A stretch of DNA of 7,478 bases from Bryobacteraceae bacterium (GCA_019686145.1 JADGHK010000105.1:1-7478); one strand, 5' to 3'. Positions 1 through 6,443 are shown, counted from the stretch's first letter. Numbers and translations: made by a program. Notes: generated by a model not told the origin, from the sequence alone.

Positions 1-1245
1 TATGTCGGCCAGGAGCACATCCTCGGGCCTGGAAAGCCGCTCCGCAGTCAGATCGAACGCGACCAGTTAACCTCGATCATCCTCTGGGGGCCGCCTGGGG
101 TCGGCAAGACGACGCTGGCGCGGTTGATTGCAAGGCTGACCCGAGCTGATTTCGTACCGTTCAGCGCAGTCCTGAGCGGCATCAAGGAGATCAAAGCCGT
201 AATGGCGGATGCCGAGCGGAACCGCCGCGCCGGCCGCCGGACCGTTCTCTTCGTAGACGAAATTCACCGGTTTAATAAGGCCCAGCAGGATGCGTTCCTG
301 CCGTACGTGGAGCGGGGCGACATCATCCTTGTCGGCGCCACCACCGAAAACCCGTCCTTTGAAGTGATCTCCGCGCTGTTGTCTAGAGCCAAGGTCTATG
401 CGCTGCGTTCGCTGACGGTTCCGGAGATCCTGACGCTGCTTGAGCGGGCGCTGAAGGACAAACGGCGCGGTCTCGGCCACCTGGAACTGAAGGCGGATCG
501 CGGCCTGCTCGAACAGATCGCCGTGTATGCCAACGGCGACGCTCGCACCGCCTACAACATCCTGGAGCTTGCAGCCGCGGCTTCGAAGGGAGGCGAACTC
601 TCACCGCAAGCCGTCGAGGATGCGATGCAGCGCAAGCTGCTCCTTTATGACAAGAGCGGCGAAGAGCACTATAATCTCATCTCAGCGCTCCATAAGTCGG
701 TTCGCTCCAGCGATCCCGACGCAGCGCTGTACTGGCTTGCCAGAATGCTGGAGGCCGGCGAGGATCGGCTGTATCTGGCGCGGCGTCTGGTAAGGATGGC
801 GATTGAGGATATCGGGCTTGCTGATCCGCGGGCGGTCGAGCAGGCCATCGCCTGCATGCAAACTGTACACTTCCTCGGCATACCCGAAGGGGACCAGGCG
901 CTTGCCCAAACTGCGATTTATCTGTCGGTCGCGCCAAAATCTGACGCGGCATACCGTGCCCTGAATTCCGCTTTGGCGGAAGTTCGAAAGGGGGTTGCAG
1001 AACCAGTCCCGATGCATCTCCGGAACGCGCCCACACGCGCGATGAGGGAGTGGGGTTATGGTGAGGGCTACCAGCACGCCCACGACTACGAGGAGGCGAT
1101 TCCCAACATGCAATGCCTCCCGGAGTCGCTCGCCGGGCGCCGCTTCTACGAGCCGACCGAGCGCGGCATCGAGAAGCGGATCCGCGAGCGGTTGGAGGAA
1201 ATTCGGAAACTCCGGCGAGGACCTACTTCCGGGCAGTCACGGTGA
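1..1245 (+). CDS. rarA: Replication-associated recombination protein A (RarA/MgsA family AAA+ ATPase), 5'-truncated
   Basis: This frame is open from the first base of the window to TGA at 1243-1245 and gives 414 visible residues. It begins inside the conserved YVGQEHILGPGKPL segment, so I infer that about 15-20 N-terminal residues lie outside the window. Visible motifs are Walker A GPPGVGKTT (visible residues 30-38), Walker B with VDEIH (85-89), the RarA-typical GATTENPSF (112-120), a probable arginine finger at R129 in LLSR, sensor-2 GDAR (179-182) and the family block HYNLISALHKS (223-233). The C-terminal tetramerisation/DNA-binding region follows (HLRNAPTRAM, then RRFYEPTERGIEKRI). The family acts in the cytoplasm at stalled or collapsed replication forks and is related to clamp loaders and to eukaryotic WRNIP1/Mgs1. 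A TTG at 124 is an internal codon, not a start, because Walker A lies upstream of it in the same frame. The 3' end overlaps the convergent ridA-like gene by 23 nt. Confidence 0.96.
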   Translation, partial: YVGQEHILGPGKPLRSQIERDQLTSIILWGPPGVGKTTLARLIARLTRADFVPFSAVLSGIKEIKAVMADAERNRRAGRRTVLFVDEIHRFNKAQQDAFLPYVERGDIILVGATTENPSFEVISALLSRAKVYALRSLTVPEILTLLERALKDKRRGLGHLELKADRGLLEQIAVYANGDARTAYNILELAAAASKGGELSPQAVEDAMQRKLLLYDKSGEEHYNLISALHKSVRSSDPDAALYWLARMLEAGEDRLYLARRLVRMAIEDIGLADPRAVEQAIACMQTVHFLGIPEGDQALAQTAIYLSVAPKSDAAYRALNSALAEVRKGVAEPVPMHLRNAPTRAMREWGYGEGYQHAHDYEEAIPNMQCLPESLAGRRFYEPTERGIEKRIRERLEEIRKLRRGPTSGQSR

Positions 1246-1657
1246 TCTCGATCCGCGCCGGGCCAGCCAGTCTGGTGACTCCCACCGTCGTGCGGGCCGG
1301 ACGCGGTTCCTTAAAGTACGTCATGTAGACCGCATTCATCCGCTGGAACAGATCCATGTCGGTAAGGTAAACCTGCACGGCGACGACGTCTTCGAATCCC
1401 ATCTTGGCTTCGCGCAGAATCGCACCGATGTTCTCGAGGGTTTGCTTCACTTCGGCTTCGAACTCCTCTGGCAGCTTGCCGGAGGCGTCGCGGCCAACCT
1501 GCCCCGAAACGTAAAGGGTCCCGTCTACCAGAATTCCAGGGCTGAAAGGTCCTCCGGGTTTGGAGCCCTTTGGATAGATCACTTGCTTCTGGGCCCCAAT
1601 CGCTGGAAAACAAAGAGCTCCGAAAAGAATGAGAGAGCAAACGCGGGAGGTACGCAT
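1223..1657 (-). CDS. RidA/YjgF/YER057c/UK114-family protein with N-terminal signal peptide
   Basis: The gene encodes 144 residues. Residues 23-144 match the whole RidA fold: FSPGILVDGTLYVSGQ, then the NIGAIL helix, the VYLTDM strand, PARTTVGVTRL and a final IEITVTA strand. The arginine that binds the substrate carboxylate in E. coli RidA (R105) corresponds to R122, and E120 corresponds to E137, so enamine/imine deaminase chemistry is possible. Classical RidA is cytosolic and about 128 residues long. This protein adds residues 1-22, with Arg2/Arg5, a hydrophobic core and AIGA|Q, which looks like a Sec signal peptide cleaved after Ala22. I therefore infer export to the periplasm. The ATG at 1657-1655 is the only start that includes the leader, but I see no clear Shine-Dalgarno sequence before it. 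The gene is convergent with rarA and divergent from the PilZ gene. The family call is firm; the substrate is unknown, and a non-catalytic RidA subgroup cannot be excluded. Confidence 0.93.
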   Translation of the reverse strand: MRTSRVCSLILFGALCFPAIGAQKQVIYPKGSKPGGPFSPGILVDGTLYVSGQVGRDASGKLPEEFEAEVKQTLENIGAILREAKMGFEDVVAVQVYLTDMDLFQRMNAVYMTYFKEPRPARTTVGVTRLAGPARIEITVTARK

Positions 1658-1721
1658 ACGTGTAATGATAACGGAACAGATTGGAGCAAACGCCGCCCGC
1701 GAGGGCTGCTAGATCCTGGCA

Positions 1722-1731
1722 CCTAGTACCA
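1722..1731 (+). promoter_or_regulatory. CCTAGTACCA motif, candidate operator upstream of the PilZ gene
   Basis: CCTAGTAC at 1722-1729 ends 85 nt before the PilZ ATG. The same eight bases occur, facing the other way, at 2756-2749, ending 83 nt before the degenerate-receiver ATG. Here the motif sits directly upstream of a candidate -35 element, where an activator could bind. CTAG is generally rare in GC-rich bacterial genomes, which makes a shared octamer more notable. Function is inferred from position only. Confidence 0.35.
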
Positions 1732-1736
1732 ACGTA

Positions 1737-1765
1737 CTGTCAAAATCCAACTGGAATTCTATTGT
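1737..1765 (+). promoter_or_regulatory. Candidate sigma-70-type promoter for the PilZ gene
   Basis: CTGTCA (1737-1742) and TATTGT (1760-1765) each match the housekeeping consensus at four of six positions and are separated by the optimal 17 nt. Transcription would start near 1772, leaving a leader of about 43 nt that contains the strong ribosome binding site. This is a weak prediction by eye and is supported mainly by spacing. Confidence 0.28.
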
Positions 1766-1798
1766 GGCAGAACTTTTCACAGTGCATCCTGGGAACGT

Positions 1799-1810
1799 GG
1801 AGGGAGGAAG
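1799..1810 (+). promoter_or_regulatory. Strong Shine-Dalgarno that fixes the PilZ start at 1815
   Basis: The purine run GGAGGGAGGAAG ends 4 nt before ATG 1815, with its AGGA core about 6 nt upstream. The frame also stays open back to a TTG at 1764, which would add 17 residues. That longer form would place this site inside the coding sequence and has no comparable site of its own. Confidence 0.8.
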
Positions 1811-1814
1811 TTCA

Positions 1815-2174
1815 ATGTTCGCAGATCAGCCGCCGAAAGCACCACTAGAGCAACACGAAAGGAGATCCTCGGATAGATTCCCGATTCAGCGGGAGATTCG
1901 TTACAAGATCCTGAATAAGAAAAACGGGGAAGAGACTGGAAGCGGCGTTACAGTCAACATGAGCAGTGGCGGTGTTCTTTTCACGACGGAGCGCCTGCTC
2001 CTGCCGGGAAAGCGCATCGAGATGGCGATCAGTTGGCCCGCCCAACTGAATAATAAGTGCGCCCTCAAGCTGGTCGCCCGAGGGAGAGTGGTCCGGGCGG
2101 AAGAGGGCCGTGCCGCCATCGAGATTCAGCAGTACGAGTTTAAGACGCAGGGATCCAACGGTTTGACCGTCTAG
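1815..2174 (+). CDS. Small PilZ-domain protein, predicted c-di-GMP receptor
   Basis: This is a stand-alone PilZ protein of 119 residues. Both c-di-GMP binding elements are intact: RxxxR at R17-R21 (in ERRSSDRF) and NxSxxG at N48-G53 (NMSSGG), followed by the beta-barrel strands (VLFTT, MAISWP, LKLVARGRVVRAE, AAIEIQQYEF). From the family, it would bind cyclic di-GMP and change a partner or process such as motility, adhesion or exopolysaccharide production. No output domain, membrane segment or signal peptide is visible, so it probably acts as a cytoplasmic adaptor. ATG 1815 was chosen because of the strong ribosome binding site just upstream. It is convergent with the degenerate-receiver gene, and the CTAG at 2171-2174 provides the TAG stop of both genes on opposite strands. 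Ligand binding is inferred from motifs only. Confidence 0.92.
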   Translation: MFADQPPKAPLEQHERRSSDRFPIQREIRYKILNKKNGEETGSGVTVNMSSGGVLFTTERLLLPGKRIEMAISWPAQLNNKCALKLVARGRVVRAEEGRAAIEIQQYEFKTQGSNGLTV

Positions 2175-2665
2175 CAGAGGTTGTCGATGCTAGCGGGGTC
2201 CGCGAGCATCATTCGGGAGAGTTGCTTCTTTCTCGCAACCTCCTTTTCCCGCTCGCGATTCCATCTGAGACACGCCCGTTCAATCAGCCAAACCGAACGT
2301 TGGCTCGTGAAAGGGCGTTCCAGTACGTCAAACCCTCCATTCAGAAGCACTTTCGCCCAGTAGTGGCCGTCAACAAAAGGCCGCGAGACGAGGACCAGAG
2401 GCGGAAACGCACGGGTGTGGAGTCGCCTTGCGAATTCATGCCAGCTCATCCCGATGATTGCTTCCTCACAGAGAACGACGACAGCCACCTCTTCGCGGTA
2501 GCAAAGCTCCGCAACCTCTTCCTGATTGCACTTCCAGGTGAGCCGGTACGGCTTGTTCTGCAGGATCGCGAACAGGCACTGGTAATCGTCCCGGCCGCCG
2601 AGAAGCACGATGTGGTCTACGCGCGTTTGCGGAGGACCGCCAACCTCCAAGGTATCCATGCTCAT
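2171..2665 (-). CDS. Degenerate response-regulator receiver-like protein lacking the phosphoacceptor
   Basis: This 164-residue protein has the strand/helix rhythm of a CheY-like receiver domain over roughly residues 15-133, but the catalytic residues are replaced. After the first strand (VDHIVLL) the acidic pair position reads GGRDD. After the third strand (AVVVL) the expected phosphoacceptor Asp position is C66/E67. The fourth strand keeps a serine (VLVSR, S94). The conserved Lys after the fifth strand is Arg (DVLERPF, R117). A basic tail follows (RWNREREKEVARKKQ), and no recognised DNA-binding or enzymatic domain is visible. I infer a phosphorylation-independent signalling or scaffold role. 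Such receivers are, from memory, common in Acidobacteriota. ATG 2665-2663 is the first start; another ATG lies two codons later, and neither has a clear Shine-Dalgarno. The gene is convergent with the PilZ gene and divergent from ntrY. Confidence 0.78.
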   Translation of the reverse strand: MSMDTLEVGGPPQTRVDHIVLLGGRDDYQCLFAILQNKPYRLTWKCNQEEVAELCYREEVAVVVLCEEAIIGMSWHEFARRLHTRAFPPLVLVSRPFVDGHYWAKVLLNGGFDVLERPFTSQRSVWLIERACLRWNREREKEVARKKQLSRMMLADPASIDNLC

Positions 2666-2748
2666 AGCGTTATCGCTTGTAGAGGCACCACTAGCACGTT
2701 CCGCTCAGCGATAGCCAGTAAATCCCTCATTGAAGGCTTTTCATCAGA

Positions 2749-2756
2749 GTACTAGG
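2749..2756 (-). promoter_or_regulatory. CCTAGTAC motif, candidate operator upstream of the degenerate-receiver gene
   Basis: Read on the minus strand, this is an exact copy of the octamer at 1722-1729. It ends 83 nt before the receiver ATG, compared with 85 nt in front of the PilZ gene. Its TAGTAC core is nearly palindromic, so it may also serve the divergent ntrY gene. Function is inferred. Confidence 0.33.
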
Positions 2757-2880
2757 AGATTTGAGGTGGGGAAACCTGGGAATACTACCAGTTTAGGCGG
2801 GGGATATTGTCGGCAAATCGCCGCTCCCCTGCGCCAGGATCCCGTTTGATTTCACAGAGCCGCTATCCTAAAAAGAAGCC

Positions 2881-2884
2881 GGAG
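2881..2884 (+). promoter_or_regulatory. Ribosome binding site for the NtrY-like kinase
   Basis: GGAG lies 5 nt before ATG 2890. It supports this start, after which a hydrophobic membrane segment begins almost at once (residues 7-23). Confidence 0.6.
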
Positions 2885-2889
2885 CAGCC

Positions 2890-4977
2890 ATGCGGAACAA
2901 AAGAGTGTTTTGGGCTGGCGTCGTACTTTTTCTAGTGTTGCTGACCCTTGTGGTCTGGCAAGGCTCATTCACACTCGGAGAATTCGGGCCCACCACCGCC
3001 GAACAGCGCTACCTGTTCTGGGCAATCTCCACGCTTGTTTTCCTGCTTACAGTAACGCTGGGCTTCATGCTGTTCCGGACCTTCGTGAAGCTTTACATCG
3101 AACGGCAGAGCAAGAAAGAAGGCTCGAAGATTCGCACCAAGCTGGTTGTGGGCGCTTTGGCCCTCAGCTTTCTGCCGATGTTCTTCCTTGTCCTGTGGAG
3201 CATCGAAGTCCTGAATTACAACCTGGACAAATGGTTCAGCATGCCCGCGGAGGGCATCAATGTGAACCTGCGGGAGACAGCGGAAGCGCTGAAGGCCGAT
3301 GCACGAGCCCGCGCAACCGCGATCGCCCACTGGCTTGCGCTCCTCCCCGAGACGGAGTCGTACCTGACGACCGGGGGGCGGGACTTGAATACCTTCGATC
3401 GGCTTTGCCGGGAGAACCGGGTCACTCGCGCCTGGATCAAGACGGCAAACAATACGCTTTGGCCGATCTGCGGGGACCCGGCAGGCGCTCCCGACCCGGC
3501 CGAGTTCGAAGGGAAGGCGCTCCTTCCTAAGCACTTCACGGGAGAGTTGATCGTCCGGACCACTCTTCCGGTGGACCTGGCCGCCCGCCAGCAAGCCATT
3601 GACCGCAGAGTTCACGAGTACGGGCAGCTGGCATTGGACAAGAAGAGTACGAGAGCCTTCTATCTTCAACTGCTGGCGTTGATCACGCTCTTCATTCTGT
3701 TTGTCGCTACATGGCTGTCCCTGTTTCTTGCCCGCCAGATCAGCGTACCGATCTCAGCGTTGCTGGACGCGGCGCGCGAGGTCCGGCGCGGCAACCTCGC
3801 CTATCGCGTCAAGGTGCAGGCGATCGATGAGCTCGCCTTGCTGGTCCGCGCATTCAATGAAATGACGGAGGAGCTGAACGCGAACAGCCTGGAGCTGGAG
3901 CGGCGAAGGCGGTTTACTGAGGCTATCCTGGAAAGCATCCCGACGGGCGTGATCTCGATTGATTCCGATGGAAACATTCAGCGGGTGAATCGGGCGCTGC
4001 GCCGGATCTTTCCCGAAGACCGTGTCGCTGCCGCGACGAATCTAAGCGACCTTTTCACGGCGGATGACGCCGCCGAGATTCGATACCTCATGAAAAGGGC
4101 GCGCCGCACAGGGCTGGCGTCGCGCCAGCTGGAGCTTTCGAACAACAAGGGTGGGACGCTGCATCTGTCCGTGACAGTGTCCGCGCTCGAGGCCGAACCC
4201 GCTTCCGGTTTCGTTCTGGTCCTCGAGGATACGACAGAACTCCTTCACGCACAAAAAGCAACGGCGTGGCACGAGGTGGCGCGGCGTGTGGCTCATGAGA
4301 TCAAGAATCCGCTCACGCCAATCGCCCTTTGTTCCGAGCGGATCGCGCGGCAGATTGATCGCATCAAAGCGCCGGAAGACGTCGGCCGCATCGTGAAAGA
4401 GTGCTGTGTCACGATCGGAGCTGAGGTGGAGAGTTTGAAAGCTCTGGTTAACGAGTTCTCTCAGTACGCACGATTCCCGGCCGCGCAGCCGGCGCCCGCT
4501 GATGTCAATGAGGTTGTGGAATCAGCTTTAGCCGTGTTTGCCGGCCGGTTGGATGGTATCGAGATCACAAAAGTACTCGCGCCTGATTTGCCTAAGGTAT
4601 TTATTGATAAAGAGCAGTTCAAGAGGGTGGTGGTCAACCTGGTCGACAACGCGGCGGAGGCCATGCAGCATTCGCTGGTAAAGAGGCTGTACGTCGGAAC
4701 CCAGGCAACCTCTCCGGAAACGGTGGAAATTACGGTGGCGGACACGGGAGCCGGAGTGTCTGCTGAGGATCGGGAAAAGCTCTTTCTTCCCTACTTCTCG
4801 ACAAAGAATCGTGGGACGGGCCTTGGCTTGGCAATCGTCAACCATATTTTGTCGGAGCACAAAGCGAACATTCGAGTCGAGGATAACCAGCCTTCGGGAG
4901 CGCGTTTCATTGTGGAGGTGGCGGCGCTGCCGGCGAGTGAGACGGCGACACGGTCCGCCACGGAGATCGGAGCGTGA
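2890..4977 (+). CDS. ntrY: NtrY-like membrane sensor histidine kinase
   Basis: This 695-residue sensor kinase has the NtrY layout. Predicted membrane segments lie at about residues 7-23, 42-63, 84-105 and 257-280. The third and fourth enclose an extracytoplasmic domain of about 150 residues. A HAMP linker follows (about 281-332, VPISALLDAAREVRRGNLAYRV), then a PAS domain (about 340-450, ILESIPTGVISIDSDGNI). The dimerisation/phosphoacceptor segment is WHEVARRVAHEIKNPLTP with His469, a strong NtrY-type signature. The ATP-binding domain shows the N box (NLVDNAAEAM, 583-592), G1 DTGAG (618-622), FLPYFSTK (632-639) and G2 GTGLGLAIV (642-650). It would sense an unknown signal and pass phosphate to the receiver encoded next, whose start overlaps its stop by 4 nt. 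In Proteobacteria NtrYX affects nitrogen metabolism, redox response and envelope functions; no nitrogen genes lie here, so the role is open. The symbol denotes family, not proven function. Confidence 0.93.
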   Translation: MRNKRVFWAGVVLFLVLLTLVVWQGSFTLGEFGPTTAEQRYLFWAISTLVFLLTVTLGFMLFRTFVKLYIERQSKKEGSKIRTKLVVGALALSFLPMFFLVLWSIEVLNYNLDKWFSMPAEGINVNLRETAEALKADARARATAIAHWLALLPETESYLTTGGRDLNTFDRLCRENRVTRAWIKTANNTLWPICGDPAGAPDPAEFEGKALLPKHFTGELIVRTTLPVDLAARQQAIDRRVHEYGQLALDKKSTRAFYLQLLALITLFILFVATWLSLFLARQISVPISALLDAAREVRRGNLAYRVKVQAIDELALLVRAFNEMTEELNANSLELERRRRFTEAILESIPTGVISIDSDGNIQRVNRALRRIFPEDRVAAATNLSDLFTADDAAEIRYLMKRARRTGLASRQLELSNNKGGTLHLSVTVSALEAEPASGFVLVLEDTTELLHAQKATAWHEVARRVAHEIKNPLTPIALCSERIARQIDRIKAPEDVGRIVKECCVTIGAEVESLKALVNEFSQYARFPAAQPAPADVNEVVESALAVFAGRLDGIEITKVLAPDLPKVFIDKEQFKRVVVNLVDNAAEAMQHSLVKRLYVGTQATSPETVEITVADTGAGVSAEDREKLFLPYFSTKNRGTGLGLAIVNHILSEHKANIRVEDNQPSGARFIVEVAALPASETATRSATEIGA

Positions 4978-6338
4978 AAACGTCGAGAATCCTTGTCGTC
5001 GATGATGAGCCGGGGATCCGGCAATCCCTGTCAGGCGTATTGTGCGATGAGGGCTACGAAGTCCACGCGGTAGAGAGCGGGGAAGCGTGCATCGAGGAGC
5101 TGCGTCGCCGGACTTTCGAAGTCGTTCTGCTCGATATCTGGCTGCCCGGGATGGATGGTTTGGAGACGCTTGCGCGGATCCAGGAACTCCCCTTTATCGA
5201 GCAGCCGGTGGTTGTCATGATCTCCGGGCATGGCAATATCGAGACCGCCGTCAAGGCCACCAAGCTGGGCGCCTTCGACTTTTTGGAGAAGCCGCCAACC
5301 ATCGAGAAAGTATCCGTCGTTGTCAAGAACGCCATTCAGCAGCGCCGCATGGAGCTGGAACTCCAGCGGTTGAAAGAGGAAGGGCGCGGCACGCCGCGGA
5401 TCATCGGCGAGAGCGTCCCGATGAAAGCCCTCCGCCAGCAGCTACGCCTGATGGCGGGCACCAATGGACGAGTTCTGATCTTTGGCGAGAGCGGCACCGG
5501 CAAAGAGCTGGTGGCCCATGCCATTCACGCTTACAGTCCCCGGGCCCAGGATCCGTTCGTCGAGGTGAACTGCGCCGCAATCCCCGAAGACTTGATTGAA
5601 AGCGAGCTGTTCGGCCACAGAAAGGGCAGCTTTACGGGAGCGACCGAGGATAAGATTGGGAAGTTTCAGAAGGCCGACGGAGGAACTCTGTTTCTTGACG
5701 AAGTTGGCGACATGAGCCTGAAGACGCAGGCGAAGGTGTTGCGTGCGCTCGAGGAGCAGCGGTTTGAACCCGTCGGCGCGGATTCGTCCGTGCAGGTGGA
5801 CGTCCGGGTCATCGCGGCCACCAACAAGAATCTCGAAGAGGAGATTGAGCGAGGCAACTTCCGGGAGGACCTCTTCTACAGGCTGAACGTTATTCCCTTC
5901 CATGTGCCGCCGCTGCGCGAGCGGGTCGAGGACATTCCTTTGCTGGCGGACCACTTTCTCCGGGAGTTTGCGCACGCTTACGGAAGGAAGGCGAAGGAGC
6001 TGACGCCGGAAGCATATCGCGTGCTCTGCGACTATAGCTGGCCGGGCAACGTCCGGGAGCTGAGGAACCTGATGGAGCGAATTGTCATCATGAATCCTCA
6101 GGTTCGGATCGATGCGAGACATATTCCGCTCAATCCAGGCCGGCGGGCCGTCTTCGACCTTCCGGTCGACCGCTTCGGCAGCTTGCAGGAAGTCCGCGCA
6201 GCAGCCGAGCGGGAGTATATCCTTCGGAAACTGGAGGAGACGAACGGCAACGTGTCGCGCGCTGCTGAGCTTCTGGGACTCGAGCGCAGCAACCTGTACC
6301 GGAAGATGAAATCGCTCGGCATTACGCCGAAAGAGTAA
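4974..6338 (+). CDS. ntrX: NtrX-like sigma-54-dependent response regulator
   Basis: This 454-residue regulator has three domains. The receiver (about 1-122) has the acidic pair D10/D11, phosphoacceptor Asp54 (LLDIWLPGMDG), Ser84 and Lys106, all intact. The AAA+ sigma-54 activator domain (about 142-375) has Walker A GESGTGKE (171-178), a GSFTGA loop (218-223) that contacts sigma-54, Walker B TLFLDEVG (238-245), the FREDLFYRLNV arginine-finger region and WPGNVREL (356-363). A Fis-type helix-turn-helix ends the protein (about 424-450, GNVSRAAELLGLERSNLYRKM). Phosphorylated by the NtrY-like kinase, it would remodel sigma-54 RNA polymerase at its target promoters. The start is GTG at 4974, whose last two bases plus the next base form the kinase stop TGA. 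This GTGA overlap implies translational coupling and matched stoichiometry. No sigma-54 promoter was recognised in the window, so targets are unknown. No terminator is evident after the TAA at 6336-6338. Confidence 0.94.
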   Translation: MKTSRILVVDDEPGIRQSLSGVLCDEGYEVHAVESGEACIEELRRRTFEVVLLDIWLPGMDGLETLARIQELPFIEQPVVVMISGHGNIETAVKATKLGAFDFLEKPPTIEKVSVVVKNAIQQRRMELELQRLKEEGRGTPRIIGESVPMKALRQQLRLMAGTNGRVLIFGESGTGKELVAHAIHAYSPRAQDPFVEVNCAAIPEDLIESELFGHRKGSFTGATEDKIGKFQKADGGTLFLDEVGDMSLKTQAKVLRALEEQRFEPVGADSSVQVDVRVIAATNKNLEEEIERGNFREDLFYRLNVIPFHVPPLRERVEDIPLLADHFLREFAHAYGRKAKELTPEAYRVLCDYSWPGNVRELRNLMERIVIMNPQVRIDARHIPLNPGRRAVFDLPVDRFGSLQEVRAAAEREYILRKLEETNGNVSRAAELLGLERSNLYRKMKSLGITPKE

Positions 6339-6443
6339 GCATCAATCTCCACGAAAAACTGCGATCGGGCGTCTACCTTCATACAGATGACCGAAGAGGC
6401 TCGGTGCTTTGAGGGATGATCTTTGTGGCATATAGGGGCAAGT
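6339..6443. promoter_or_regulatory. Short spacer after ntrX with a weak promoter candidate
   Basis: This 105-nt spacer separates ntrX from the next gene. TTGAGG (6409-6414), a 16-nt gap and TATAGG (6431-6436) weakly resemble a sigma-70 promoter, but the predicted transcript would start almost on ATG 6444. AGGGG at 6434-6438 is a plausible Shine-Dalgarno for that ATG, which conflicts with a start so close. No clear terminator hairpin was found. Confidence 0.25.

Larger units (their letters stand above)
1658..1814. promoter_or_regulatory. Divergent intergenic region between the ridA-like and PilZ genes
   Basis: This 157-nt non-coding stretch must hold the promoters for both flanking genes. Three things can be seen: a CCTAGTAC motif at 1722-1729, a candidate plus-strand promoter just after it, and a 4-bp GC hairpin with a GCGA loop at 1695-1706. 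On the minus strand, 1743-1738 reads TTGACA, an exact sigma-70-type -35 hexamer, but no good -10 lies at the right spacing for the ridA-like gene. Confidence 0.5.
2666..2889. promoter_or_regulatory. Divergent intergenic region between the degenerate-receiver and ntrY genes
   Basis: This 224-nt stretch has no credible coding sequence. It contains GTACTAGG at 2749-2756 (CCTAGTAC on the minus strand) and a diverged second copy beginning AATACTACCAG at 2781, followed by a G-rich run at 2799-2803. I could not find a convincing sigma-70 or sigma-54 promoter: TATCCT at 2864-2869 resembles a -10 but lacks a matching -35. No rho-independent terminator is apparent. Confidence 0.45.

Noticed and set aside
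1695..1706. GCCC-GCGA-GGGC hairpin as a terminator or structured RNA
   Set aside because: The stem is only 4 bp with no U tract. It is too short to call in GC-rich DNA.
1058..1726. Plus-strand open frame (222 codons) running across the end of rarA and opposite the ridA-like gene
   Set aside because: Both overlapped genes have clear family motifs in other frames, and this product has none.
1764..1814. Longer PilZ protein starting at TTG 1764
   Set aside because: It would place the strong GGAGGGAGGAAG ribosome binding site inside the gene, overlap the candidate -10, and add residues outside the PilZ fold. ATG 1815 fits much better.
2222..2755. Long open frame on the plus strand (177 codons) opposite the receiver-like gene
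   Set aside because: It has no recognisable domain and low-complexity charged composition. It is the antisense shadow of a gene with clear receiver-fold strands.
2965..3669. Long minus-strand open frame (234 codons) inside ntrY
   Set aside because: It is antisense to a kinase region with clear membrane segments and the sensor domain, and it has no domain character. GC-rich codon bias produces such shadows.
5442..6122. Long minus-strand open frame (226 codons) inside ntrX
   Set aside because: It lies wholly opposite the conserved AAA+ domain and shows no motif of its own.
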